In this document: piece by piece, positions 52,527 to 61,782 of the stretch
Layout: each line of letters opens with the position of its first letter
How positions within the stretch are numbered: position 1 is the first letter of the stretch
NCBI RefSeq assembly: GCF_900182935.1
Contig: NZ_FXUE01000003.1
Coordinates: forward strand, 310,001-374,000
Direction: 5' to 3'
DNA: 64,000 bases
DNA from: Fibrobacter sp. UWB10
Lineage (GTDB): Bacteria; Fibrobacterota; Fibrobacteria; Fibrobacterales; Fibrobacteraceae
The notes under the pieces: model-generated
Told to the model about the DNA's origin: nothing
The model's database searches: none
Seen by the model: only the letters and a program-made list of their open reading frames with translations
Position numbers and translations under genes: made by a program

Positions 52527-54023
52527 CTATTCTGCGGTTAGGTCTTCGCGCAGCACGAGTCTATCGTTTTTCCAGGTTTCCAGGCCGTTCTGCAGTAGCA
52601 GTTTGCCCGTGGCCCGCATCAGCCGGACATCGATGATTCGGAGTGTTCGCATGTTTTCGAGCTGTCGGCGCTCCGCTTCGCGCAGGTCCTCTTCCACCTC
52701 GAAAATTTCGCGGTAGTTGCTCTTGCCCATGGCGAGTTTCTTGAATTCCTCTTCGAGTTCCTTCTGGTGGTATTCCACCGCAATCTGCCCGTAGCGCCAC
52801 TGTTCGCGGATTTCTTGCGCCCTATTCTGCAGAATCCTGTATTCCTCGAAGATTTGCGCCTGCAACAGCATGAGCCTTGTACGGGCGGCCCTCACGCTGT
52901 ATTTCTGTGCCGATATGCGGTGCCGCTCGGCAACGCCGCCGAACAGCGGTATGTTTACCTCGATACCGCCAGCAAGCACGGTCTGGCGCTTGCCCTCGGT
53001 CTTGAAGTTCCTCACGGCCTCGCGGGCCTTGTCGTTCCTGCTCCTTATGCCGTAATTGCCCACGAGGTCCACGGTGGGGAGCCAGTCGGCCCGCCTTGCC
53101 GAAAGTTCCGATTCGCGGAGCATGACCTCGGCCCCTTGCGAGAGGTAGCCCGGATGCATGAGCGACATGGAATCCAGGAATGTGAGCGAATCTAGCCTTG
53201 CCGCCGAATCGGGGGCGAGGTCCGGGCGCATGGCGATGGGGCGGGGGTCGTGGATGTATTCGCCGGACGACAGCGTGAGCAACAGCGTGAGCCTTGCGCC
53301 GCGCAGCTTGTCGAGTGCGTCGAGCCTTGCCGACTCGCGGTCGGAATACTCCGCCACGGCCTTGCTATAGTCAAGGGGCGAAAGCAGACCCTGCTTGAGC
53401 CGCTTGCCCGCATCTTCCACGATGTCCTTTGCCACGCGGGCCGACTCGGTGGCCGAGGCCAGGAACCGGTCGGCGTAGTAGTAGTTCCAGTAGGCGTCGC
53501 AGAACTTTTCGAGGACATCGTTCAGGGCGTCGCGGTATTTCTGGTAGGCGAGTTCCCTGCGGAGCCTTGCCTGTTCCAGCTCGTTCGTGGCCGAGAAGAA
53601 CAGCGGGCCGTCCTTCAGCAGGTGCTGGCGCAGCTCCCCGCCAAAATAGAGTTCCGAGGTGTAGTCGCTGTGCGTATAGGTGGCCTGGTTGAACCCCACG
53701 TTATATTCGGTGCCGGTGGGGAGCGCCCCCTGCACGCCTATCTTGTATTCTTCCTTTGTTTCCGTAAACAGTGCGCCGGGCCGCTCGGCGGTCTCCTTGA
53801 ACGCGCGGCCCACGAGCCTTGGCTCGAACTTGCCGTAGGCCCCCGTGGCCGCCTCGGATTCCGAGAGCCATGCGAACTTCGCTTCCGTCACGTCGGCGTT
53901 GTTCGTGAGCACGGCCTGCAGGGCAGTCCCGAAATCCAGGTACAGCGAGTCGCCCTTTTCTTCGGCGGCAAGGGCGGCAACTACTGCCAGGGTGGCGATG
54001 ATGTTTACGGCGCGGAAACTCAT
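52527..54023 (-). CDS. TolC-family outer-membrane channel protein
   Basis: 498 residues with a signal peptide (AVNIIATLAVVAALAAEE). The duplicated TolC organisation is visible: long helices (NELEQARLRRELAYQKYRDALNDVLEKF; ARVAKDIVEDAGKRLKQGLLSPLDYSKAVAEYSDRE) and the second-half equivalents (ESELSARRADWLPTVDLVGNYG; VRAARTRLMLLQAQIFEEYRILQNRA). It forms the outer-membrane exit duct. Its start overlaps the adaptor stop by four bases (ATGA). It is GC-rich like the adaptor. Confidence 0.85.
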   Translation of the reverse strand: MSFRAVNIIATLAVVAALAAEEKGDSLYLDFGTALQAVLTNNADVTEAKFAWLSESEAATGAYGKFEPRLVGRAFKETAERPGALFTETKEEYKIGVQGALPTGTEYNVGFNQATYTHSDYTSELYFGGELRQHLLKDGPLFFSATNELEQARLRRELAYQKYRDALNDVLEKFCDAYWNYYYADRFLASATESARVAKDIVEDAGKRLKQGLLSPLDYSKAVAEYSDRESARLDALDKLRGARLTLLLTLSSGEYIHDPRPIAMRPDLAPDSAARLDSLTFLDSMSLMHPGYLSQGAEVMLRESELSARRADWLPTVDLVGNYGIRSRNDKAREAVRNFKTEGKRQTVLAGGIEVNIPLFGGVAERHRISAQKYSVRAARTRLMLLQAQIFEEYRILQNRAQEIREQWRYGQIAVEYHQKELEEEFKKLAMGKSNYREIFEVEEDLREAERRQLENMRTLRIIDVRLMRATGKLLLQNGLETWKNDRLVLREDLTAE

Positions 54024-54817
54024 TTAAGCAGGATTTTCCCCGTGACACCCGGCTCGACGGCCAGGTCCGTGTTGTCGAATATGACCTTCACGGTGCGCAG
54101 CATGCTGGACTTGTCCACCACGGGCGACACGAACTCGATCGTGCCCTTCTTGCGGCGAACCTGCTTGCGCCCGTCGAGCGAAAGGCTTACCTGTTGGCCG
54201 GGTTTTAGCTTGCCCGCCCTGTTCGCCACCACATAGGCGACCATGCGGCAGGTGCGCACGTCCGCGATTTCGATGACGGGTTCCAGGGCTTCGACGCTTT
54301 CGCCCTTGTTCTTGGATATGGAAACGATTTCGCCGTCGAAGGGGGCGGTGAGAACGCGCTTTTCGAGTTCTGCCCGGGCGACATCGTGTTCGAGCTTCGC
54401 GCGTTCCCTCTCGGTTTGCGCCGAGGTGAGTTCGGCTGCGGCCACGTCGTGGTTCATCTGCTTTTCCCAGACCTGTTCCGCGCTTACGGAGTTGCTGTTC
54501 TCGAAAAGGTTGCGGGTCGCGTCCAGGTCCTTCTTGTAGGCCTGGAGTTTTGCCCTGGCCGAGAGTACTGCCGAGGAGTCGTTTGCCGTGATACCCGTGA
54601 TGCGGACGCGCAGCCGTTCCTCGCGGTTCACGAGGTTCATGAGCGTGTCGCCTTTGCGCACGAACGCGCCTTCCTTGACCCAGATGCTGTCAATCTTCCC
54701 GGACACGGTAAATCCGACGCGGGCCTGGTTGATGGGTTCCGTGACGCCGTCGAACCCCTGCTGCGCAAGTGCGAATGCAGCGAGGGCGAGTGCTGTAAAA
54801 AGTGCCTTGCCGAGCAT
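54020..54817 (-). CDS. HlyD/RND-type periplasmic adaptor protein
   Basis: 265 residues with a cleavable signal (ALFTALALAAFALAQ). Lipoyl half-motifs GFTVSGKIDSIWVKEGAFVRKGDTLM and APFDGEIVSISKNKGESVEALEPVIEIAD flank a coiled-coil hairpin (about 80-165). A beta-barrel end follows (GQQVSLSLDG, VEPGVTGKILLK). It bridges an inner-membrane pump to the TolC protein encoded next. It starts one base inside the lipoprotein stop (TGATG). No pump gene is present in the operon. Confidence 0.85.
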   Translation of the reverse strand: MLGKALFTALALAAFALAQQGFDGVTEPINQARVGFTVSGKIDSIWVKEGAFVRKGDTLMNLVNREERLRVRITGITANDSSAVLSARAKLQAYKKDLDATRNLFENSNSVSAEQVWEKQMNHDVAAAELTSAQTERERAKLEHDVARAELEKRVLTAPFDGEIVSISKNKGESVEALEPVIEIADVRTCRMVAYVVANRAGKLKPGQQVSLSLDGRKQVRRKKGTIEFVSPVVDKSSMLRTVKVIFDNTDLAVEPGVTGKILLK

Positions 54818-56307
54818 CAGTCTGCCGCCGCGCTAGAGGAACTGGAAGACGAACTAGACGCAACCGATGAACTGGACTCTGCCGACGAACTTGAAGCCTC
54901 GGAAGAGCTGGATGCCTCGGACGAACTGGACTCGGGTGCCTTGGAAAGCTCGGTGAGCACCGTCAGCCCCTGCAAGTAGAGCCCGTTCTTTGCGTGGGCG
55001 GTGATGTTCATGCCCACGGTGTCGCCCGCCGCAAGGGAGTCGTCGAATGTCTCGAACATCTTGACGAACAGCGTGTCGGCCTTGATCCAGGCGTCGGCAT
55101 TGGGGGACTCGTTGTCGGCGTAGATGGACTTCTTGACCTTTGCAGCCTTGCTCCACTGGACCGTGGCGAGCGAGTCGGAGAACTTGACCCAGAGCGTGTC
55201 GTTTACCGAGAATGTCGCCTTGTAGCGGCTGCTTGCCGCCCAGGCGTTGCTCGTGACGGCATAAAGCCCGCGGTTCGTGGTAAAGGCCGCGTCGCCCGAA
55301 AGGTCTACGGTCAGCCTTTCGCCCTTCTTGGTGTAGCCCACGATGCTCACGGAGTAGGACTTCTCGGCGGCAAGGGGGGCAGTGTGGCGCAGGTACAGCG
55401 TGTCGCCCTTGATTTCGGGCATGAGGACTGTCGCTGAATCGCCCGCGAGGCTTACGGAAATGTTCTCCTTGCTGAGCGCCTCGCTGAACACGTAGTAGGG
55501 CGTAATGAGCGGCGAGAGGTTCTTGTAGCCCATGCGGTTGTTGTCCATTACGTTTGAAGATACGATGACGGGGGCGCTCTCCTTGAGGGTGTCGCGGACG
55601 AGGAAGATTCTGCCCATGTCGTGCACGGCGTCGGAACGCAGGCGGGGGAGCGCCGTGTTCGAAAAGCGGTAGGTCTTGCCCTTGTAGGTGAAGGGTTCCG
55701 CCGAGAGCGTGAGGCCGGAATCGGCGGGGAGTTTCTTGAATGTGAAGCGGCCGAGCGAATCCGTCGCGGCGGAGAATGTTTCGGGGGCGATGTTCACGAA
55801 GGCCGTGTCCTGGTGCGCGAGGCGCAGCTTTACCTTGGTGGCGGGCGACTTTACGCCCGTGGCCTCTTCCTGCACATAGAGTTCGCCGGAAATTCCCGCG
55901 TTCAGCGGCGAAAGCCGCACGACGCGCGACCCGCTCGCCACCACGCCCTCCATGTAGCTCGATTCGCCCGTGGATGCCACCGTGATAATCTTGGGGGCGT
56001 AGTAAAGCGTGTCCTTCTTGTCAACCGTGTAGTGGCTGAAGGTGAAGGTGTGCTGGCCGTAGGGCAGGCCGTCTATGAAGAATGCCCCCGACTCGTCGGT
56101 ATAGGCGGTCTTCTGCTTGCCGGAACCGTCCATGTAGTCTATGGTGGCCCCTTCGAGGCCAAGCCCGTTTGCGCCGCTTACGACACTGCCCGAGAAGGTC
56201 CATTTGGAGTATTCGTCGTCCTCGGAATCGGACACGGAACAGCCCGAAACGAGAGCCGCCACGGCAAGCACCGTGACAAAGGATGTACAAAGTTTAACTA
56301 GGTTCAT
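54817..56307 (-). CDS. Ig/CarboxypepD-reg-type lipoprotein heading the export operon
   Basis: 496 residues from the ATG at 56307, with AAGGGG four bases upstream; the open frame continues upstream but without signal-peptide logic. Lipobox LVSGC, lipid on C23. A carboxypeptidase-regulatory-like beta domain follows (GATIDYMDGSGKQKTAYTDESGAFFIDGLPYGQHTFTF), then further Ig-like repeats including an Ig_5-type domain (PVIVSSNVMDNNRMGYKNLSPLITPYYVFSEAL). The tail is an almost pure Ser/Ala/Glu stretch (~460-496), here C-terminal rather than after the lipobox. First gene of the lipoprotein-adaptor-TolC operon. Confidence 0.8.
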   Translation of the reverse strand: MNLVKLCTSFVTVLAVAALVSGCSVSDSEDDEYSKWTFSGSVVSGANGLGLEGATIDYMDGSGKQKTAYTDESGAFFIDGLPYGQHTFTFSHYTVDKKDTLYYAPKIITVASTGESSYMEGVVASGSRVVRLSPLNAGISGELYVQEEATGVKSPATKVKLRLAHQDTAFVNIAPETFSAATDSLGRFTFKKLPADSGLTLSAEPFTYKGKTYRFSNTALPRLRSDAVHDMGRIFLVRDTLKESAPVIVSSNVMDNNRMGYKNLSPLITPYYVFSEALSKENISVSLAGDSATVLMPEIKGDTLYLRHTAPLAAEKSYSVSIVGYTKKGERLTVDLSGDAAFTTNRGLYAVTSNAWAASSRYKATFSVNDTLWVKFSDSLATVQWSKAAKVKKSIYADNESPNADAWIKADTLFVKMFETFDDSLAAGDTVGMNITAHAKNGLYLQGLTVLTELSKAPESSSSEASSSSEASSSSAESSSSVASSSSSSSSSAAAD

Positions 56308-56402
56308 AAAACCCCTTGATATGCCTCGGAAATCTAGTAAAAGGCCCTCCATTTTACTAAATATCCAAAAGACATTAACCTTAAAAACAAAGGAATTGCA
56401 AA

Positions 56403-56741
56403 ATGGCAGAAAACAAGCAGCCGCAAATCGAATGGAACGACAAGGACATGCGCACCACCTACGTGAACGCGACCAACGTGGTGGCCGGACGCGAAGAGGT
56501 GATGATGATTCTCGGCGTGAATCGCGCATGGCAGATGAACCAGGAAAAGGTCGATGTCGCCATCTCCGACCGAATTGTGATGAACCCCTACACGGCAAAG
56601 CGCCTCGCCATTATGCTCAGCGCCACCGTGCGCGCCTACGAAAAGAAGTACGGCCCGCTCGACATCGGCGTGAACACCGCCCCGGCGGCAGCCCCTGCCG
56701 CCTCCGCGGCCGCCAAGGCCACTGGCAAGTCGGCCAAGTAA
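56403..56741 (+). CDS. DUF3467 family protein
   Basis: 112 residues. TTYVNATNVVAGREEVMMILGVN ... VDVAISDRIVMNPYTAKRLAIMLSATVRAYEKKYGPLDIG is the DUF3467 signature (strand, then R-I-V-M-x-P-x-T-A-K-R-L helix). An Ala-rich tail follows. Function unknown. AAAGGA precedes the ATG. It is divergent from the lipoprotein operon, with ~95 bp between the starts. Confidence 0.8.
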   Translation: MAENKQPQIEWNDKDMRTTYVNATNVVAGREEVMMILGVNRAWQMNQEKVDVAISDRIVMNPYTAKRLAIMLSATVRAYEKKYGPLDIGVNTAPAAAPAASAAAKATGKSAK

Positions 56742-56817
56742 CGCCCGCCCCGACCGCCCCCCAAGGTCCAATCTCTTTGGGGGAGGGGGAGGAGCAAATT
56801 TCTTAAGAGGATTTACA

Positions 56818-59800
56818 ATGAGTGAATCATTTGATTTTAGAGTTATGGATGACTCTGCTTCCGATAATGATTTATTAAAAGATGGAACTCACCAGAGAAT
56901 TGCCGACAGACTTTTTGAATTGATAACGAAGTCGGCAACCAAGGGGTTGACCATTGGTCTTGAAGGAAGCTGGGGTTCTGGTAAATCGACTGTTGTAAAT
57001 CTATTAAGAAAGAAACTGGAAGAAACGAAAGAGACTTTCGTTTTCTACATGGATTCGTGGGCGCATGAGGGCGATTTCTTGCGCAGAGCATTTCTTGAAA
57101 GTTTTGCCCAGCAACTGCAGAATTGTTGTGAAAAAGATGATTCTATACAAGAGCTAAAAGATAAAATAAGCAATAGAGTTATAACAAAGACAATAGAAAC
57201 AAAGCCTGTAATGGGATGTATTGGAAAGCTATGCGCTTTTTTGCTTGTCTTTGTTGTGCCTATAGGATTTTTATTTATAGATAATAGTTGTGATAATCTA
57301 ACGATAGACCTTGATGCTTCGTTAAATATACTTTTTGTATTAGGTGTTTTATTAGTTCTTCTTCCAGCATTAATTGCATTAGTCGCTTATTTAGGTCAAT
57401 TGCTTGTTCAGTTGTGGAAGAAAAGAAAAACAAAGGAAAAAGTTAATAAAGATTTTACGCTTGTTTTTTGGTCGACCGATACTACTGAATCTATGACAAA
57501 TGAAACAACAAGGGAACCGGAAAAGACCTCTATAGAATTTGAGAATTTTTTTGAACAACTCCTTGGAAAAACTTATGAAAAAGGGTTTAAAAATGTTGTT
57601 TGTGTTATAGATAATTTGGATAGAATAAATCCTGAAGATGCTCTGAAAATTTGGTCAACTCTTCAGATATTTGTAGAATCGAATAACTTAAAAAGAAGTA
57701 AGTCTTGCAAGAGTGATGTTTGGGTTGTTGTTCCTTATGACGAGTCTGGATTAAGATTGTTGTGGGATAAAAAAGATAGGTCGCAAACTGAATGCGAGAA
57801 AGAAGGATTACCTAACGGAAGTGGTGATTCAAAGGAAACAGATAAAAAGAAAAACGTTCTTTGTTCTAAATCATTTTTTGATAAAAGTTTCCAGTTAAGA
57901 ATTGAAGTCCCGAAAATGCTTTTTGAAGGATGGGAAAACTATGCTGACAAAATTATACATGATTCTTTAGAAAATAGTTTCAGTGAAGATCAAATGTCGT
58001 GTGTGCTGGAAATGCTTAAGCGAGGTCGAGTAAGCATTAGCGATGCGCCTAGTCCCCGCGAAATAAAAACATATGTGAACCAAGTTGGTTTTCTATACCC
58101 CTTGCATAAGGGAAATGCCTCTTTAGAATCCTTGTGCTTTTATATTGATTTGAAGTATTTGAAATCCAAGTCGGCAGATGAAATCAAAAAAGGTTTGTTG
58201 GATCGGAGTATTTTGTCTGAAAACAAGGTGCTTGGTTTTGTAAAAGAAAAAACGGATATCGAAAAAGAGTTGTGTGCAATTCTCTTTAATGTGAATGGTG
58301 AAAAAGGAATGGAACTTCTTATAGAAGATCCTGTTCTAAATGCATTGAATGAGAGAAATGAAGAAAAGCTACAAAAGTTAGTCCGCAATCATGAACATGC
58401 TGTGAAGATTTTTGTTGAAAATATTTTGGCAGAGAATAAATATGATTGCAAAAATTATATGCATTTGTTAATGAAAACATTTGAGGGAAAACTAGAAGCT
58501 GATTTGTTGCGGTTTGTTGTTCGTAATTGCGACCAAATATGCAACCAAATGGATAAAATTGCCTCAGTTGATGATTTATGTGCCATTTTCCAGATTGTGA
58601 AAGAAAACTCGGAAAACGATTCGCTGTATCAGTTGTCAAAAAAATATGTTGCAATGCAACATGAACTTCTCAAAGGAGATGAAGATAAATCAACTGTAGA
58701 AAAAGTTGTTGATTCTATTGAACAGGTTTATGACATTGTTGACGACCATGATTTAATTTATATTGATTACAGACAATTAGGAATGAAACATTTCCAACAG
58801 GTCGCGGATGCCGTTGGGATAGAAAGATCGTCAAAATTCGGAAAATTTGTAAGAAGTACAGATTCTTTGGATGAGGATTATTCCCAAAAAATTGTACCGA
58901 ACTCCCCAGAATTAGCGCTGTTGCCTAAATTTCCTATTATTCTTGCGTGCAGTTCTGGCTGCTTGCAATGGAATAAAACTTTGCAGGCGATAAATAAATT
59001 GATTGTTTTTAGGCCTCAGAATAATGTTTTGAATACGGATGCTTTTGTACAGTGTGTTGAGGTTTTATCAGCATTGCAAGGTTATGAATTGAAGGAAGAA
59101 TGTGACGCTATAAAATCTTTACTGAATAGACCCGACTTCTGGTACTATGTGTCGGTGTCTCAAAAAGAACGTGTGAAATTGAGAGCTGCATACCTATTGG
59201 CTAAATATACCGACGATTTGATTTCGCCCCAAGTTCAATTTACGGGACAGTCGCTAAATGGGTATAATTCTACTAAGGCTGTCTTTAAAGAGAAGAATGA
59301 TGAAATTGTAAGATATTTTTGCAAAAAAATAAATGCGACGAAAAAATCTGATTTTATTTGGTCCCTTGCGAAGAATCATACATATCAATTGATTGGTGGA
59401 ATCATTGAAAAGCAGTTGAAGGATGAGGAACATTGGTTCTTCAATACCGATAAACCTTTTGAATGTTTTGCCAACGCTATTGAATATGAATATTCAGATA
59501 ATGAAAGCGTAAGAATGCGATTGTTGGCTGAGTTTGAAAAATCTGCACATTTAGTGGCAAATGTGCAGAAAGCAGAGACTCCTATAACAACTTGTTTAAG
59601 TGCGTGCAAAATTCTTTTGGAAAGCGAATACTCTACAACTGTTGTTGAAAAGGTGAAACGTGAACTTGCCACGACGAAAAAGGATGGTTGGTCTAATGCA
59701 TTGAATGGCAATACCGAACTTCTGGATATTGTACGAAGGTGCAAAGAACTTGATGAGCAACCGCTAGAAGAATTATCAAATGATTTTGCAGATGCTTTTA

Positions 59801-60282
59801 AAGAGTATGTCAAGTCGGCAATGAGTGCTGAAAATGCTGACTGTTTAACAACGGAAGATTTGGCTGGTCTTTATGATTGTATGAGTGATTCTTTCAAGAG
59901 GTATGTATCTGGCGAAGTTGTGAATGAAATCATTGTGCGAAATTTTGTCGTGCACCCTCAAATAAGAGATTTCCTTGTCACAAAGTTAGACTATGATGTG
60001 TTAATCGGAAAACATCTAGATGCAGAAAAGATTATAAAGGATCTTGTCGAAGATGCTAAGTGGAGCCAACTTGAATTTGTTGTTGCTTTGATAGATAAAC
60101 TTGATAAACGATTTGTTCCAAAAGTTTATGATGCGAATGTTATGATAAAACTCCTGAAATCTTTAAAAGGTAAAGCAGAAGAAGGTCAATTGAAAATTGT
60201 TGAGTCGCTATGTAAGTTTTTTAATGTAGATTTTGATTCGTTAGAAAATGCCGTAGATGACAATGATGGTGAAGAATCTTAA
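56818..60282 (+). CDS. KAP-family P-loop NTPase, first gene of the four-gene cassette
   Basis: 1,154 residues. KAP layout: Walker A GSWGSGKST (50-58); two membrane segments inserted between Walker A and B (about 131-155 and 167-197); Walker B VVCVIDNLDRINPEDALKIWS (~258-278); and an arginine-rich sensor region (RVSISDAPSPREIKTYVNQ). The remaining ~700 residues are helical with no recognised domain, possibly sensor repeats. KAP NTPases are membrane-associated and recur in bacterial defence islands. AGAGGA precedes the ATG. Strongly AT-rich. The HNH gene starts 17 bp downstream. Confidence 0.78.
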   Translation: MSESFDFRVMDDSASDNDLLKDGTHQRIADRLFELITKSATKGLTIGLEGSWGSGKSTVVNLLRKKLEETKETFVFYMDSWAHEGDFLRRAFLESFAQQLQNCCEKDDSIQELKDKISNRVITKTIETKPVMGCIGKLCAFLLVFVVPIGFLFIDNSCDNLTIDLDASLNILFVLGVLLVLLPALIALVAYLGQLLVQLWKKRKTKEKVNKDFTLVFWSTDTTESMTNETTREPEKTSIEFENFFEQLLGKTYEKGFKNVVCVIDNLDRINPEDALKIWSTLQIFVESNNLKRSKSCKSDVWVVVPYDESGLRLLWDKKDRSQTECEKEGLPNGSGDSKETDKKKNVLCSKSFFDKSFQLRIEVPKMLFEGWENYADKIIHDSLENSFSEDQMSCVLEMLKRGRVSISDAPSPREIKTYVNQVGFLYPLHKGNASLESLCFYIDLKYLKSKSADEIKKGLLDRSILSENKVLGFVKEKTDIEKELCAILFNVNGEKGMELLIEDPVLNALNERNEEKLQKLVRNHEHAVKIFVENILAENKYDCKNYMHLLMKTFEGKLEADLLRFVVRNCDQICNQMDKIASVDDLCAIFQIVKENSENDSLYQLSKKYVAMQHELLKGDEDKSTVEKVVDSIEQVYDIVDDHDLIYIDYRQLGMKHFQQVADAVGIERSSKFGKFVRSTDSLDEDYSQKIVPNSPELALLPKFPIILACSSGCLQWNKTLQAINKLIVFRPQNNVLNTDAFVQCVEVLSALQGYELKEECDAIKSLLNRPDFWYYVSVSQKERVKLRAAYLLAKYTDDLISPQVQFTGQSLNGYNSTKAVFKEKNDEIVRYFCKKINATKKSDFIWSLAKNHTYQLIGGIIEKQLKDEEHWFFNTDKPFECFANAIEYEYSDNESVRMRLLAEFEKSAHLVANVQKAETPITTCLSACKILLESEYSTTVVEKVKRELATTKKDGWSNALNGNTELLDIVRRCKELDEQPLEELSNDFADAFKEYVKSAMSAENADCLTTEDLAGLYDCMSDSFKRYVSGEVVNEIIVRNFVVHPQIRDFLVTKLDYDVLIGKHLDAEKIIKDLVEDAKWSQLEFVVALIDKLDKRFVPKVYDANVMIKLLKSLKGKAEEGQLKIVESLCKFFNVDFDSLENAVDDNDGEES

Positions 60283-60299
60283 ACGATGGGTTTTTTGTT

Positions 60300-60665
60300 A
60301 TGACCGAAGAAGAAATTGATGCTGTTTGGGAAAAAGGCCGGAAAGTGCCGGACTATGACCCTTCCAAGTTTAGGAAGGATGCCTGCGGTGCGTGGATTGC
60401 GCGAGATCAGTTTGGCAAAACAGATGCCGAATTCGGGTGGGAAGTTGACCATATTTATCCCCAGGCTTTAGGCGGCGGCGATGATCCTGAAAACAAAAGA
60501 CCGCTACATTTTAAGAATAACCGAAGCAAAGGTGTTGATTACCCTTCATATAAATCTGTTGTGACTGCTCGTGGAAATAAAAATGTTGAGCAAGAACGTG
60601 TATTGCGTGTGAATAAGAATAAGATGGAACTCTTGAACTCTAAGTATGGAGCGCCCAATGCTTGA
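60300..60665 (+). CDS. HNH endonuclease
   Basis: 121 residues with a compact HNH core: GWEVDHIYPQALGGG (catalytic D50-H51), DDPENKRPLHFKNNRSKG (N65, H70, N73-N74). A short basic C-terminal part follows. No zinc-ribbon cysteines. It would nick or cut DNA or RNA. It overlaps the next gene by eight bases, so the two are translationally coupled. Confidence 0.82.
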   Translation: MTEEEIDAVWEKGRKVPDYDPSKFRKDACGAWIARDQFGKTDAEFGWEVDHIYPQALGGGDDPENKRPLHFKNNRSKGVDYPSYKSVVTARGNKNVEQERVLRVNKNKMELLNSKYGAPNA

Positions 60666-61782
60666 AAAAATGACAGTAAAAGGCTTATTGCATCAGTTCA
60701 GTTATGAATTAGACTTTACTAATGAAAACGGACCTGCTGTAAAGTATATTACGGGACCGAATGGATTTGGTAAAACGACAATTTTGAAACTGTTGGTCGC
60801 TCTGTATGGTGCCGATTGGAAGACAATGGCGGCATTGCCGTTCGATTCTTTTGAATGTGTAATGGACGGTAAAACCTTAAGCGTAACAAAAGAAGAGTGG
60901 CAGATAATACAAAATGATGATTCAGATGAACAAGATGACCTTGATGTTCGTTTAGACATTTTGTTTGAAGGCCAAAAAACATTGCAGGTTTCTGTAAAGG
61001 GGCGTGATGGTAAGTTCTACACACCGAAAAAGAGCGGGGACCACTCTGTCGAGATGATTCTCTCGCAAAAGAAAATCTTGTACATTCCAGATACACGTGT
61101 CATAGAAAAGAATCTTCCCAAAAGAAACCGAAAGTCTCCTGTGAAGACTTGTAATGATTCTTTCATTAAGTATCTGTCGATTCTTTCTGATAAAATAGGG
61201 GATTTTCTAAAGAGCAAACTCAAAAATGAATTCCCGGTGAATGAACCCATCGAAGGTTTGAAATTTCCTCTAGTTGACAAAATGCTCGGATTCGGCTTGA
61301 ATTCTGAATTCTTGACAGATGTCAAAAAATATGGTTCAATTGTTGAAAATCTCTTGAACGATGAGTATTCTATTAAGCATGAAGTTGATAAACTTGAAAA
61401 GTTTATGGAACTTATAAATCGGTATGAATTTGTCAACAAGAAAATCTCAATATCCGAGAATGATGGATTTCGGTTTAAACTGAATGATTTATTCAATTCA
61501 ATTATTGATTTGGATGATTTGTCGTCTGGCGAACGCCAATATTTGATGCTTGTTTATAAAATGCTATTTGAATCAAACGAGCATACTTTAGTTCTTGTTG
61601 ATGAACCTGAAAATTCCATGCATATGTCTTGGATTCTTGAGTTTCCCAAAGTCATCAAGGAACTTTGTAAATGGAGTGATTTGCAATTCATTATCTGCAC
61701 CCATAATTCCAACATTTTTGAACAAAGATGGGATATGTCGCAGGACTTGTTTGAAAAGAGTCAACTGAGGAAGGCAGAATGA
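60658..61782 (+). CDS. ABC-type ATPase, AriA-like
   Basis: 374 residues from the ATG at 60658, with GGAG six bases upstream (an ATG at 60646 adds four residues). Walker A GPNGFGKTT (33-41); signature LSSGERQYLMLVYKML (~288); Walker B LVLVDEPENSMH (~311); His switch ICTHNSNI (~347). This belongs to the SMC-like AAA_15/AAA_21 group. Followed by a DUF4435 gene with a four-base overlap, it matches the AriA-AriB arrangement of PARIS, although it is shorter than typical AriA. Confidence 0.78.
   Translation: MLEKMTVKGLLHQFSYELDFTNENGPAVKYITGPNGFGKTTILKLLVALYGADWKTMAALPFDSFECVMDGKTLSVTKEEWQIIQNDDSDEQDDLDVRLDILFEGQKTLQVSVKGRDGKFYTPKKSGDHSVEMILSQKKILYIPDTRVIEKNLPKRNRKSPVKTCNDSFIKYLSILSDKIGDFLKSKLKNEFPVNEPIEGLKFPLVDKMLGFGLNSEFLTDVKKYGSIVENLLNDEYSIKHEVDKLEKFMELINRYEFVNKKISISENDGFRFKLNDLFNSIIDLDDLSSGERQYLMLVYKMLFESNEHTLVLVDEPENSMHMSWILEFPKVIKELCKWSDLQFIICTHNSNIFEQRWDMSQDLFEKSQLRKAE

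Noticed and set aside
56742-56790. Terminator between the DUF3467 gene and the KAP gene
   Set aside because: CCCCCCAAGG can pair with TTTGGGGG, but no T-tract follows. It may only be a GC-rich hairpin, so it was not listed.
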